This document shows positions 1-9,269 of a DNA stretch of 52,638 bases, piece after piece. A program made the translations under genes and the position numbers. Source of the stretch: a bacterium. Lineage in GTDB: Bacteria; Planctomycetota; Planctomycetia; Planctomycetales; Planctomycetaceae. Below the pieces are notes generated by a model, which made no database searches, was not told the origin of the DNA, and was given only the letters and a program-made list of their open reading frames with translations. Within the stretch, counting starts at the first letter, position 1. The number at the start of each line of letters is the position of its first letter. Location: the NCBI GenBank assembly GCA_016124895.1, contig WGMU01000054.1, positions 1-52,638 on the forward strand, given 5' to 3'.

Positions 1-405
<405 letters not shown>

Positions 406-437
406 GTCATCGCTGAGTCGACAACAGGGAAACGCAA

Positions 438-474
438 CGCCTGGCTGTCTCTGGCGGCCGGGCGTTTTTCTTTT
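438..474 (+). terminator. Intrinsic terminator after eno
   Basis: An 8-bp stem, CGCCTGGC (438-445) with GCCGGGCG (457-464), has one G-U pair and an 11-base loop. It is followed at once by TTTTTCTTTT (465-474). Its position just after the eno stop fits a Rho-independent terminator. The rest of the 406-626 gap shows nothing else I recognise. Confidence 0.8.
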
Positions 475-626
475 CCCGGATCGAGTTCCCGGCGCACGCG
501 GCTGCAGCGTATTCAGTCAGTCGGAACGGGCCAGTGGTGGTGACGAGTTTCAGCGTCGCCAGTCAGCGAACGTCCCTGGCAGAGAACCAACTCTGGCCTT
601 CCGTTTAAGCGAGCATCGTCGAGCGC

Positions 627-1271
627 ATGGTTTCAGCTACGGCTCAGTTGCCCCGCAAAGTCACTCGCCCGTCACGGGCTCCGCGGCCGGCGAGTCTCGG
701 TCCGCAGCCGCCGTCCGAAGTGCGGGCGATCGAGTGGGTCGTCTCGCTGCTGTTCTGGGCACAGTTGCTGGTCGCGGCCGTGCTGTACGCATCCGTCGCT
801 CTGGCGCCGAAGGTCACCACACTGCTCGATCTCTCGGCTGATTCGCAGAGCCTGAATTCACAGCTTGTCGCTCTTGAGCGTCAGGTCACCGACATGAAAA
901 AAGTGACCGAGGCCCTGGAGCACGACCCTCGCGTGCTTGAAGAGCTCGCACGGCTGAATCTTGACGTCACGCGTCCCGGCGAAGAGAGCATTCCGGTCGG
1001 TCCCGATCTGATGCTGCAGAACGAGATGACGCGCGCCCGCAGCTATCAGCCAGAGGTCGTGCAGCCGTGGTACGCGACACTGATCGAGGCGTTCGCGAAG
1101 AATCAGAGGCTGCGACACACACTGCTGTTTGTGTCCGCAGCGCTGGTACTTGTCTCGTTCACGTTCTTCCACGCGTCGCAGGTACCGCAGTTCAGCAGCG
1201 GCCTGAAGAATGTGCGCGACGGGGCCACAAGGCTCTCGACCCGCTACCGCCGCATCGACTCGCGCCACTGA
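627..1271 (+). CDS. FtsB/DivIC-like septum formation initiator family protein
   Basis: A 214-residue membrane protein. Residues 1-35 are Pro/Arg-rich and cytoplasmic-like. A hydrophobic segment at about 38-60 (WVVSLLFWAQLLVAAVLYAS) is followed by a polar region at about 68-100 (SQSLNSQLVALERQVTDMKK) that looks like a short coiled coil, then DPRVLEELARLNLDVTRPGEE. Membrane helix, coiled coil and a 'DPxxLExxAR..L.....GE' motif is the FtsB/DivIC pattern (divisome scaffold). Unlike classical FtsB (about 100 residues), this one has a second hydrophobic helix at about 165-185 and a basic tail. The position right after eno matches the eno-ftsB order known in proteobacteria. The role in this phylum, which often lacks FtsZ, is inferred. 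Confidence 0.72.
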   Translation: MVSATAQLPRKVTRPSRAPRPASLGPQPPSEVRAIEWVVSLLFWAQLLVAAVLYASVALAPKVTTLLDLSADSQSLNSQLVALERQVTDMKKVTEALEHDPRVLEELARLNLDVTRPGEESIPVGPDLMLQNEMTRARSYQPEVVQPWYATLIEAFAKNQRLRHTLLFVSAALVLVSFTFFHASQVPQFSSGLKNVRDGATRLSTRYRRIDSRH

Positions 1272-1454
1272 GCGATCCGGCTACGTGCCGTCGAAAAGCC
1301 ATGCGGTTGCTGAGTGAAACTCTGCGCGACGATACTGACGCCCGGAGAATTCATGAAGAACTGCGGATTTCGCAGATGGGCTTCCGGCCTGCTTCCGTGA
1401 ATCCGAGGTTGTCGGCGTCCATCCGTGGTTCACAACTGGCAGGTCCGGAGTGTC

Positions 1455-2912
1455 ATGCAGATTTCAGAGCCGTCACTGCTCAGTTCAACGCGGCGATACT
1501 TCCTCGGCCGGGCATCCGGATTGACGCTCGGCGCGATGGCACTTGCCGGGATGGATTCACCAACCGCTGACGCAGCGCCGACACGCAACTCTGCGACCGG
1601 TGGGTTGCTCGGTCTGCCGCACTTTGCACCCCAAGCGAAACGCGTGATTTTCCTCACGCAATCCGGTGGCCCATCGCAGATCGAGCTGTACGACGAGAAG
1701 CCCGACCTCGGACAGTGGGCAGGCAGAGAGCTGCCGGAATCCGTTCGCCAGGGGCAGCGGCTGACGCTGATGACCGCGCAGCAGCAGCAACTCGTCATGC
1801 CATCGAAAACCAAGTTTCGACGCTGCGGTGAAAGCGGGGCGACGGTCAGTGAATGGCTGCCGCACATCGGCTCAGTCGCCGACGACATCTGCTTCATCAA
1901 GTCGATGTTTACTGAGCACATCAACCACGCACCCGCGATGACGTTTCTGCTGACCGGACATCAGATTCCGGGCCGGCCGAGCGTCGGAGCGTGGGTGAGT
2001 TACGGCCTCGGATCATTCAACCGCAACCTGCCTGACTTCGTGGTGCTCGTTTCCAGAATGGAGCGGCCCAGCGATCAGCCGCTGTACGACTACTACTGGG
2101 GCTCAGGCTTCCTGCCGACTCGGTACCAGGGTGTGAAGTTCCGCAACGCCGAGTCACCGGTGCTCTACCTCAACGATCCCGAGGGCCTGCCGCGACATCT
2201 GCGGCGATCGATGCTCGACACGCTGGCTACACTCAACCGCCAGAAGTTCGACGCGACCGGCGATCCGGAAATCACGACGCGCATCCAGCAGTACGAAATG
2301 GCCTACCGGATGCAGACGTCGGTGCCCGAGCTGACCGACCTGTCAGGCGAATCGAACGAGACGTTCGATCTGTATGGTCCCGAGTCGCGCAAGCCGGGCA
2401 CGTACGCGGCGAACTGCATCCTCGCACGAAGGCTCGCCGAACGGGGCGTCCGCTTCATTCAACTGTTCCACCCGGACTGGGATCATCATCGACAATTGAC
2501 GGCCTGGTGCCCGGCCCGCTGCCGCGATACCGATCAGCCGACTGCGGCGCTGATCCAGGACCTCAAACGACGCGGGCTGCTGGACGATACGCTGGTTGTG
2601 TGGGGCGGTGAGTTCGGCCGCGGCGTTGCTGGTCAGGGTGACTGGAAGACGCCGCAGGCCGGGCGCGATCATCACCCGCGCTGCTTCACAATGTGGCTCG
2701 CCGGCGGCGGAGTCCGCTCGGGCACGACGTACGGAGCAACCGACGACTTCAGCTACAACGTGGCCGAGAATGGTGTCCCGGTTCACGATCTCAACGCGAC
2801 GATCATGCACCTGCTGGGCGTTCGACACGACGGCCTGACGTTCCGTTTCCAGGGTCGCGACTACCGCCTGACTGACATCCACGGCCATGTCGTCGACGGC
2901 GTTCTGGCGTGA
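1455..2912 (+). CDS. DUF1501 family Tat-exported protein (copy 1)
   Basis: A 485-residue DUF1501 protein (alkaline-phosphatase-like/sulfatase superfamily fold, function unproven, expanded in planctomycetes). The ATG at 1455 is chosen over a GTG 30 bases upstream because it puts a twin-arginine signal (STRRYFLGRASG) near the N-terminus. Family signatures are visible: VIFLTQSGGPSQIELYDEKP, the EFGRG motif, GRDHHP, MWLAGGGVRSGTTYGATD, and the C-terminal FRFQGRDYRLTDIHG. It resembles the copy at 18466-19902 closely in the C-terminal half but has an extra loop (QGDWKTPQA) before GRDHH. DUF1501 genes usually follow a DUF1549/DUF1553 gene, and none is present here. A short gap of about 180 bases upstream holds no gene. 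Confidence 0.93.
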   Translation: MQISEPSLLSSTRRYFLGRASGLTLGAMALAGMDSPTADAAPTRNSATGGLLGLPHFAPQAKRVIFLTQSGGPSQIELYDEKPDLGQWAGRELPESVRQGQRLTLMTAQQQQLVMPSKTKFRRCGESGATVSEWLPHIGSVADDICFIKSMFTEHINHAPAMTFLLTGHQIPGRPSVGAWVSYGLGSFNRNLPDFVVLVSRMERPSDQPLYDYYWGSGFLPTRYQGVKFRNAESPVLYLNDPEGLPRHLRRSMLDTLATLNRQKFDATGDPEITTRIQQYEMAYRMQTSVPELTDLSGESNETFDLYGPESRKPGTYAANCILARRLAERGVRFIQLFHPDWDHHRQLTAWCPARCRDTDQPTAALIQDLKRRGLLDDTLVVWGGEFGRGVAGQGDWKTPQAGRDHHPRCFTMWLAGGGVRSGTTYGATDDFSYNVAENGVPVHDLNATIMHLLGVRHDGLTFRFQGRDYRLTDIHGHVVDGVLA

Positions 2913-2948
2913 CTCAGGGGTCTGTCATTGATTGATGAAGATCATGCC

Positions 2949-2987
2949 CCGCGGAGCGGGGCGCCACAGTGACACCCCGCTCCGCGG
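2949..2987. repeat. Palindromic intergenic repeat (GC-rich, 13-bp perfect arms)
   Basis: CCGCGGAGCGGGG (2949-2961) is repeated inverted at 2975-2987 with a 13-base spacer. The left arm can also fold on itself (CCCCGC..GCGGGG). It lies in the 166-base gap after the DUF1501 stop and has no T-run, so it reads as a dispersed hairpin element and not a classical terminator. Confidence 0.7.
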
Positions 2988-3078
2988 CGTCAGCCCATGT
3001 GTCGCTTGAAGTTCGACGCCGGACTGGTTTCGTTTCAGTCTTTACAGCGTGCGTCCTCAAATTACGGGAGACTGCCTG

Positions 3079-3989
3079 ATGGAAGCGATGAGAGCGGTGA
3101 ACGTCACCTCGCGGCGACGGTTTCTTGGCGCGGTCGCGGCATTGGGTGCGGCAGTGGCCCCGGTTGGCCTGTTCGCCAGAGAGGGCTTCAAGCCATCGCT
3201 GGCCGGCGAAGTCGGAATCACGACCTCGTCATTGTCTGGCCATCTGGTGGCTCGTCCGCAGAAGCCAGGGGAGTTCACGCTGCTGGAACTGCCGAAAATC
3301 CTGCGCGACGAACTCGACATGCGCGTGATCGACCTCAACACGTCGACACTGGGCCGGTTCGACAAAGAGTGGCTCGATCAGGTGCGAGCAGCCGTCGACG
3401 CCGCAGGCTGCGTGCTCACGAATCTCAAGATGAATCAGAGCGGGCTCGATATGAACAGCCCGGACGCTGCTGTGCGCGAGCGGGCGCTCACTGAGTACCG
3501 CCGCTCGATCGATGCCGCGGCGCAGCTCGGTATCCCGTACGTTCGACCGTTGCCGCTCAAAGAACGCCCGGACATGGCGATTCACGTCGCGTCGTACCGG
3601 GCTCTGGCTGACTATGGAGCCGACCGCGGCGTCAAACTGCTTGTCGAGAACTATGGCTGGATGGAGTCCGATCCGCAGTCCGTGCCGAAGCTGATTGCCG
3701 CCATTGATCGCGACGTCTCTGCAACGCCGGATACCGGCAACTGGGCCAGCGACGAAGTCCGCTTTGCCGGCCTGAAAGCCGCATTTCCCTACGCGGTCAG
3801 TTGTGACTTCAAGGCCCGAACGGCGAGCATTCTCTGTACGATCTGAAACGCTGCTTCGAGATCGGCTGGCAGTCCGGCTTCCGCGGTCCGTGGTGCCTCG
3901 AACACGCTCACCGCGACCGGACGCAATTGTTCAGGGACCTGTCACTGCTGCGTGATCGGCTGCGTGAGTGGATAAAGGAAGTCGCGTGA
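3079..3989 (+). pseudogene. Sugar phosphate isomerase/epimerase (xylose isomerase-like TIM barrel), frameshifted
   Basis: A Tat-signal protein (SRRRFLGAVAALGA at residues 11-24) of the sugar phosphate isomerase/epimerase family. It starts at ATG 3079 behind GGGAG at 3065-3069. The barrel is recognisable through VGITTSSLSG, MRVIDLNTSTLG, AAQLGIPYVRPLPL, GVKLLVENYGWME and SATPDTGNW. The frame stops at 3846 after a nonsense tail (TASILCTI). The missing C-terminus continues in the -1 frame from about 3823 to a TGA at 3987-3989: EHSLYDLKRCFEIGWQSGF then RGPWCLEHAHRDR, which has the substrate-site E/H pattern of the family. One missing G in the 'acggcgag' stretch at about 3822 explains the break. 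It is either a recent mutation or an assembly error; joined length would be about 303 residues. Confidence 0.85.
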
Positions 3990-4185
3990 CCATGAAGCGA
4001 GATTGCTTTCAGAAAACTTCAGGCATGCAAACGCAACAAGCCGACGTCTACGGCGAAGCCATTATCGCCAACAGCTTCCGCGAGCCCGTCACTCGATGGG
4101 CAAACAGGCGGCGGCATGTAATATCTGACAGAAATCCACGTTGTTGATCGCACGCCGACCGTTCGCCTCCCTCAGGACCGCACCA

Positions 4186-5547
4186 ATGCCTGCAGCCCGT
4201 TCGCGTATCGAGCAGCTCTTCTCGGATCGCTTCAGTCAATCGGCAGAACTCTTTCAGCGATCGAAGAAGCTGTTCCCCAGTGGTGTGACACACGACTCAC
4301 GGTACCTCAAGCCGTTTCCGATCTTCGCCGATGAGGCACTCGGGTCGCGGAAGACCAGCGTCGAAGGTCACTCGATCATTGACTACTGGGTTGGCCACGG
4401 CGCCATGCTGCTTGGGCATTCGCACCAGGCGATTGTCGAGGCCGTGCAGAAACAGGTCGCTCGATCGACGCACCCCGGCGCCTGCCATCAGCTCGAACTG
4501 GAATGGGGTGAACGCGTACAGAAACTTGTGCCGTCGGCCGAGCAAATGCGATTTACGAACAGCGGCACGGAAGCGACGCTGATGGCGCTCCGCGTCTCCC
4601 GCATCGTCACGGGGCGCAACAAGGTCATCAAATTTGCCGGCCACTTTCACGGCTGGCATGACAGCCTGATTAACGCGTCCGCGCCGCCGCACGATGGCGA
4701 CTCGCAGGACCCCGGTATCACGGACGGTGTCTACGAAGACATCATCATTATCCCGCCAAACGATCCGCTGGCTCTGGAAGCGGCGATCGACGAGCACGAG
4801 CCTGCCTGCGTGATTCACGAAGGCAATGGTGCCCGCTGGGGAGTTGCTCCGACGCGGCCCGAATTTCTGCGTGACGTCCGCCGGATTACCAGTGAGAAGA
4901 ACACCATCTTCATCCTCGATGAAGTCATCACCGGGTTCCGCGTCGCCCCCGGCGGTTTTCAGAGCGTCTGCGAAATCGTGCCGGACATGACGACGATGGC
5001 AAAGGTTCTTGCGGGAGGCTTACCAGGTGGCTGTCTCGCGGGACGAGCGGACATCCTGCAGGCGCTGGCGTTCGACAACCCGCTTGGCCGCAAGATGAAG
5101 CATCCGGGAACGTATAACGCCAACCCGCTGTCCGCAGCGGCTGGAGTCGCCGCACTTGATCTTGTCGCAACCGGTGAGCCCTCACAAAAAGCCAACGAGG
5201 TCGCTGCTGCCGTGCGAACTGCGCTCAATCAGGTCTTTGCGGACAAGTCAGCGCGGATGGTCGCGTACGGGGCGTTCTCGGCGATCAAGATTCTGGCGGA
5301 CTATGACGGCCCGCGACCGGACAGCGACGACTTTGTGCCGTTCGATGGCGACTGGCGACTGCTTGACCGTTCGTTCGACAAGAGCTTCGGCCACGCATTC
5401 CGTTGTGCCCTGTTGCTGGGTGGAGTCGACTGGATGGGCTGGGCCGGCTCGACGTCGCTGGCTCACGACAGCCGCGACATCGATCAAACTGCCACCGCAT
5501 TCGCTCAGGCGATCGATCTGCTTCGAGAAGATGGCTTCGCTGTTTGA
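4186..5547 (+). CDS. Class III aminotransferase, glutamate-1-semialdehyde 2,1-aminomutase-like
   Basis: A 453-residue PLP enzyme of aminotransferase class III, closest in layout to glutamate-1-semialdehyde aminomutase (HemL, tetrapyrrole synthesis). Landmarks: LFPSGVTHDSRY near residue 30, TNSGTEATLMALR (phosphate-binding turn), KFAGHFHGWHD, FILDEVITGFR (Asp binding the pyridine nitrogen), and MTTMAKVLAGGLPGG with Lys273 as the likely PLP Schiff-base lysine. Start ATG 4186 is preferred to TTG codons at 4141/4144; the ribosome site is weak. The protein is slightly longer than HemL, and members of this family in other planctomycetes include non-HemL paralogs, so the exact substrate is uncertain. 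The upstream gap 3990-4185 has no gene. Confidence 0.85.
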   Translation: MPAARSRIEQLFSDRFSQSAELFQRSKKLFPSGVTHDSRYLKPFPIFADEALGSRKTSVEGHSIIDYWVGHGAMLLGHSHQAIVEAVQKQVARSTHPGACHQLELEWGERVQKLVPSAEQMRFTNSGTEATLMALRVSRIVTGRNKVIKFAGHFHGWHDSLINASAPPHDGDSQDPGITDGVYEDIIIIPPNDPLALEAAIDEHEPACVIHEGNGARWGVAPTRPEFLRDVRRITSEKNTIFILDEVITGFRVAPGGFQSVCEIVPDMTTMAKVLAGGLPGGCLAGRADILQALAFDNPLGRKMKHPGTYNANPLSAAAGVAALDLVATGEPSQKANEVAAAVRTALNQVFADKSARMVAYGAFSAIKILADYDGPRPDSDDFVPFDGDWRLLDRSFDKSFGHAFRCALLLGGVDWMGWAGSTSLAHDSRDIDQTATAFAQAIDLLREDGFAV

Positions 5548-5584
5548 AACCCGCGTTGTGATTCAGAATTGTCAGTCCGACAGC

Positions 5585-5607
5585 GGGACAGATTGCCAAT
5601 CCGTCCC
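5585..5607. repeat. Short palindrome GGGACA..GTCCC
   Basis: A 23-base near-palindrome: GGGACAGATTG pairs with CCAATCCGTCCC. It lies in the 117-base gap between the aminotransferase stop and the histone-like gene. No T-run follows. It looks like a small dispersed hairpin; a role in transcription cannot be read from sequence. Confidence 0.5.
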
Positions 5608-5664
5608 ACAAGTATCGATCTCCGTTTCGGACAAGTTTCTGACTCTCGTCGAAAGCCAGCATCG

Positions 5665-6228
5665 ATGGCGAAGAAGAAATCAACAAAAAAGAAAGCCGCA
5701 ACCGGCGCAGTCGCAAAGAAAGCAACTTCGCGAAAAGTGACGGCGGGAAAATCCGCGGCGAAGAAATCCGCGGCGAAGAAAACAGCGGCGGCATCCAGCA
5801 CCAGACCAACCGGAAAGGCATCCACAAAAGCCGCTGCGGGAAAAAAGCCTGCCGCCTCGAAGACCGCGTCGGGCAAGTCTCCCACCGCAAAGCCAAGCGC
5901 TGGTGCAAAACTCGGCCGAGCCCGCATCACTGGCGACGCGAAGCTCGACGAGTTTTTCAAACGCGACTACGAAGCGCGGCAGGTGTTCGAATTTCTGCGC
6001 GTCCACACGGTGAAGGAACTCGAAGAATTCGGACCGCAGGAAATCGTTGAGCGACTAACCGGCCCGATGGTGCGCACGATCGATCGCATCCGTAAGGCAC
6101 TGGCACTCAACAATCGCAGTCTGAAGGGGGACGAACGCTACGCCGTCGACTTCCTCTCCACGATCGGCGGCACACCGCGGACGCGCAAGGCGGTCGAACG
6201 GCGTGAGCCATCTGAGCGCGATCAGTAG
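5665..6228 (+). CDS. Histone H1-like Lys/Ala-rich DNA-binding protein
   Basis: A 187-residue basic protein starting at ATG 5665. Residues 1-88 are built almost wholly of Lys, Ala, Ser, Thr, Gly and Pro, with short AAKK/SAAKK repeats ([28 protein letters not shown]), resembling the tail of bacterial and eukaryotic H1-type proteins. Residues about 95-165 are a folded-looking domain, with [20 protein letters not shown] then [19 protein letters not shown], that could be a small helix-hairpin-helix-type module. A nucleoid-associated role is inferred from composition; the domain itself is not one I can name. The 3' end overlaps the convergent aldolase gene by 7 bases, so the two transcripts are antisense at their ends. 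Confidence 0.8.
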   Translation: MAKKKSTKKKAATGAVAKKATSRKVTAGKSAAKKSAAKKTAAASSTRPTGKASTKAAAGKKPAASKTASGKSPTAKPSAGAKLGRARITGDAKLDEFFKRDYEARQVFEFLRVHTVKELEEFGPQEIVERLTGPMVRTIDRIRKALALNNRSLKGDERYAVDFLSTIGGTPRTRKAVERREPSERDQ

Positions 6229-7019
6229 CGAGCCAGATCAGCAGCGCCGGACTTCAGATCGAGGGCACTGACGATCTGCTGAGCGCTGTTCATCATCATC
6301 TTCAGCTCGCTGGCGATGGCGATGAACTGCCAGCCTTCGGCGACGCGTTTCTGCACCTGTTCGGGCGTCTGAACGTGCAGGCCGACCGGTGTGCCGACCT
6401 TTTTGCCGGCGGCCAGCACTCGCTGCAGCATGGCTTCCAGTTCGTCCGGCGTCGGATCGATCCCGTCCGGGCCGCGCATCTGAAACGTCAGATCGTTCGG
6501 GCCGACAAAGATCGCATCAACACCTGGCAGACTGTAAATCGCCTCGGCGTTCTCGACACCTTCGGGCGATTCGGTCTGCAGGATCACCAGGATCTCGTCG
6601 TTCGCGTGCTTGTAGTAGTCGCCAGCGGTGGCGTCGAAGTTCAACGCGTGCAGAGCGCCGCCGACTGAACGGTTTCCGGTCGGCGGGTACTTCGCTGCCG
6701 CGATCGCTTCTTTCGCCTGCTCGACCGTATTCACCATCGGGACAACGATGCCGTGTGCGCCGGCATCGAGTACCCGTTTGATGTGGTCATGATCGCCGCG
6801 CGGCACGCGGGCAAGCGGCACGCAGCCGGCGTCGGCAATCGCACCAAACAACAGCCCGGCTTCGCTCCAGTCAATCGGCGAATGCTCAATGTCGACCGTC
6901 AGCCACGGAAAACCAACTCGCGCCATCAGCCGCGTCGCGAACACGTTACCAAAGGACAGCCACGTGCCCACTTGCGGTTTACCGGCCTTCAACGCCGCTT
7001 TGACTGGATTCTTTTTCAT
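6222..7019 (-). CDS. HpcH/HpaI aldolase/citrate lyase family protein
   Basis: A 265-residue class II (metal-dependent) 2-oxo acid aldolase of the HpcH/HpaI family, cytoplasmic, cleaving or forming hydroxy-keto acids. Visible motifs: [52 protein letters not shown], the metal-ligand Glu in [13 protein letters not shown], and [11 protein letters not shown] with the metal-ligand Asp. Length matches the family (250-270). The substrate (for example 2-keto-3-deoxy-L-rhamnonate or 4-hydroxy-2-oxoheptanedioate) cannot be told from sequence alone. It is divergent from the cupredoxin-like gene across a 127-base gap that must hold both promoters, and convergent with the histone-like gene. Confidence 0.92.
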   Translation of the reverse strand: MKKNPVKAALKAGKPQVGTWLSFGNVFATRLMARVGFPWLTVDIEHSPIDWSEAGLLFGAIADAGCVPLARVPRGDHDHIKRVLDAGAHGIVVPMVNTVEQAKEAIAAAKYPPTGNRSVGGALHALNFDATAGDYYKHANDEILVILQTESPEGVENAEAIYSLPGVDAIFVGPNDLTFQMRGPDGIDPTPDELEAMLQRVLAAGKKVGTPVGLHVQTPEQVQKRVAEGWQFIAIASELKMMMNSAQQIVSALDLKSGAADLARY

Positions 7020-7146
7020 GGGACCTGCCAGACTTGGGAGTCAGTTCTCGGAACACAACAGGCCGGATTGTGGCCGGTCCAACTGGAACTGCAACCGACC
7101 TCGAACGTTGAATTACGCGCCCGACATGGCGCTCAGGAAAACAATA

Positions 7147-7959
7147 ATGACGCAGTTCCCCGGCCGGATTGTGGCCGTACTGGTTGCAGCAACCGCCCTC
7201 GGTTTCAGCGGACCCGGCACGTGTTCGCACGCCGCCGAGTGGGGTCATCTGAAAGCCCGTTTTGCGTTTGACGGCACGGTTCCCCAGCGGGAAAAGATTC
7301 TGCTTAACAAGGACGAGGAGGTCTGCTCAAAGAACCATCCGCTCGATGAGGACCTGATCGTTAATCCGGAGAACCGCGGAATTCAGAACGTCGTGGTCTG
7401 GCTCGAATTAAAACGCGGCGAGAGTCTCCCGGCGATTCATCCGTCCTATGCCGAGACCGAACGCGCCGAAGTGCTGCTTACCAACCGGCACTGCCGCTTC
7501 GAACCGCGGATTGCACTGCTGCGCACGACACAGACTCTGGTCCTGGGAAACGAAGATCCCGTCGCGCACAGTACAGTGGCCTTTCTGACTTACAACCAGC
7601 CGTTCAATTACGGCATTCCGCCCGCCGGTCGCCGCGGAGTCGCGTTCAACCTGTCAAAGGTGGAAACAAAACCCGCGCAGATCAGTTGTCCGATCCATTC
7701 CTGGATGAAAGCCTTCCTGCTGGTTCAGGATCACCCCTACATGGCCGCCAGCGACACCGACGGTCGTCTGATGATTCATGACGTTCCGGCGGGGGACTGG
7801 ACCTTCCGCTTCTGGCACGAGAAAGCGGGTTACATCACGTCGATCCCACTCGACGGTAAAAAGGCCGAGGATAAAAAAGGCCGCTTCACGCTGACGATTC
7901 GAGGTGGAACAGACACCGATCTCGGAGAAATCCCCTTGAACCCGACCGTCTTCGAATAG
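7147..7959 (+). CDS. Secreted cupredoxin-like protein
   Basis: A 270-residue exported protein. ATG 7147 follows CAGGAAA (7133-7139) and begins a clear signal peptide (IVAVLVAATALGF, cleavage near HAA-EW). ATG 7126 is an in-frame alternative. The mature part has CSKNHPLDEDLIVN, then NVVVWLELKRG, a DPVAHSTVAF strand and ISCPIHSWMKAFLLVQDHPY. The His in DPVAHS plus Cys-x2-His-x2-Met resembles the type-1 copper ligand set of cupredoxins, although the Met spacing is shorter than the classical C-x2-H-x4-M. The tail (DGRLMIHDVPAGDWTFRFWH) is a carboxypeptidase-regulatory-like beta domain. Similar proteins in planctomycetes are often labelled 'methylamine utilization'; copper binding is inferred. Confidence 0.75.
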   Translation: MTQFPGRIVAVLVAATALGFSGPGTCSHAAEWGHLKARFAFDGTVPQREKILLNKDEEVCSKNHPLDEDLIVNPENRGIQNVVVWLELKRGESLPAIHPSYAETERAEVLLTNRHCRFEPRIALLRTTQTLVLGNEDPVAHSTVAFLTYNQPFNYGIPPAGRRGVAFNLSKVETKPAQISCPIHSWMKAFLLVQDHPYMAASDTDGRLMIHDVPAGDWTFRFWHEKAGYITSIPLDGKKAEDKKGRFTLTIRGGTDTDLGEIPLNPTVFE

Positions 7960-8071
7960 CACTCAAAGTCCGTTGATCACGTTGGGATGTCCGTGTTTCA
8001 GGACGTCTGTTCTAACCGAATCCCACTCTGCTGAGCGTCCTCGGAAGAACCTGCCTGCCGAAAACCAAACC

Positions 8072-8755
8072 ATGCCCAGTCTGACCGTCGAAAACTATCT
8101 CAAGACAATTCTGCAGATCGAGCTGCAGAGCGGGCAGCCGTCGGTCTCAACGGGGCAGATCGCGGCGGCGCTCGATGTCTCGCCCGGAACAGTCACCAGT
8201 ATGCAGAAGACGCTGGCCGACGCGGGACTGGCGAATTACCGGCCGTACGAAGGCGTCACGCTGACTGAAGCCGGCCGCATCATTGCACTGCGTATGGTTC
8301 GGCGGCATCGGCTGATCGAGCTGTTTCTCGTCCAGACGCTCGATCTGAGTTGGGATCAGGTTCACGAAGAGGCGGAGCACATGGAGCACGCGGTGAGCGA
8401 CGTCCTGGTCGATCGAATTGACCATTTCCTCGGACGACCGGATTTCGATCCTCACGGCGATCCGATCCCGTCGGCCGATGGCGAGCTGCGCGGTGCCGAA
8501 CAGGAAACGCGACCGCTTTCGACGTGTCCAGCCGGAGCCCTCGTCCGATCAGCCCGCGTACTCAACCAGAATCCGGACTTTCTGCGGTTCCTCAGCGATG
8601 CCGGGTTTGAGATCGGCTGCGGCGCGAGCATCCTGAGCAATCGCCCCGAGGCCGGAATCATCGAACTGAGGATCAACTCGCAAACGGTCTCGATCGGGCA
8701 CAGTGCTGCTGAGCAACTGCTGGTCGAACTGGTTCCAGTCGGGGCAGAACAATGA
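8072..8755 (+). CDS. DtxR/MntR family metal-dependent transcriptional regulator
   Basis: A 227-residue regulator. Residues 1-60 are a winged helix-turn-helix (SLTVENYLKTILQIE, STGQIAAALDVSPGTVTSMQKTL, LTEAGR). Residues 65-140 form the metal-binding/dimerisation domain (RRHRLIELFLVQTL, VHEEAEHMEHAVSD). In VHEEAEHMEH the residue at the position of DtxR Cys102 is Glu, which is the MntR pattern and suggests manganese sensing; this is an alignment-based inference. The C-terminal 60 residues match the SH3-like FeoA-type domain (IELRINSQTVSIGHSAAEQL). The start at ATG 8072 gives the standard family N-terminus. It overlaps ruvX by four bases (ATGA), so the two are co-transcribed. Confidence 0.92.
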   Translation: MPSLTVENYLKTILQIELQSGQPSVSTGQIAAALDVSPGTVTSMQKTLADAGLANYRPYEGVTLTEAGRIIALRMVRRHRLIELFLVQTLDLSWDQVHEEAEHMEHAVSDVLVDRIDHFLGRPDFDPHGDPIPSADGELRGAEQETRPLSTCPAGALVRSARVLNQNPDFLRFLSDAGFEIGCGASILSNRPEAGIIELRINSQTVSIGHSAAEQLLVELVPVGAEQ

Positions 8756-9243
8756 GCGACTCGGCCAGAACTGCAGGCACATCCGCCGCGGGAGTTCCGG
8801 ATTTCGGCGCGCTGCTGGGGATCGACTACGGCACGAAACGGCTGGGCACCGCGATCTGCAACGAGGAGCAGACACTGGCGGTGCCGCTCGAGAATTACGA
8901 CCTGTCAGCGCCACACATTGACGGCCCGTGGCTGCGGCAGATCGCGCGCGGATACGGCTGCGTCGGTCTGGTCGTCGGCCTGCCGGTTCACATGAGCGGC
9001 GACGAAGGCGGTAAAGCGCGCGAAGCCCGCGAGTTCGGCAAGTGGGCCGCCGAAGCAACCGGACTGCCTGTGACCTGGTGGGACGAACGCTTCTCGTCAG
9101 CGACCGCCGACATGCACCTCGATGAAACCGGCTTTACGAAGAAGCGCCGCAAAGCCCGCCGCGACAAGATCGCGGCGCAGGTCATCCTGCAGTCGTTCAT
9201 CGACAGCGACGACCGCTCGGCGGCACCGATCGCGTTTGATTGA
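8752..9243 (+). CDS. ruvX: RuvX/YqgF family Holliday junction resolvase-like protein
   Basis: A 163-residue RNase H-fold protein. GIDYGTKRLGTAI carries the first catalytic Asp, VGLPVHMSGDEGGKA is the conserved middle strand, and WWDERFSSATAD carries the second acidic motif, followed by KKRRKARRDKIAAQVILQSF with the last conserved Asp. Family roles include pre-16S rRNA 5' processing and Holliday junction resolution. It starts within the ATGA overlap with the MntR-like gene. The length is about 25 residues longer than E. coli YqgF, mostly from an N-terminal extension (SDSARTAGTSAAG). Coupling to a metalloregulator is not a common arrangement. Confidence 0.93.
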   Translation: MSDSARTAGTSAAGVPDFGALLGIDYGTKRLGTAICNEEQTLAVPLENYDLSAPHIDGPWLRQIARGYGCVGLVVGLPVHMSGDEGGKAREAREFGKWAAEATGLPVTWWDERFSSATADMHLDETGFTKKRRKARRDKIAAQVILQSFIDSDDRSAAPIAFD

Positions 9244-9269
9244 GGGCGTCCCGACGAGGCCACTCGACG

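Noticed and set aside
3815-3830. Programmed -1 frameshift in the TIM-barrel gene
   Set aside because: No slippery heptamer (X XXY YYZ) or downstream stem is seen; a simple one-base loss explains it.
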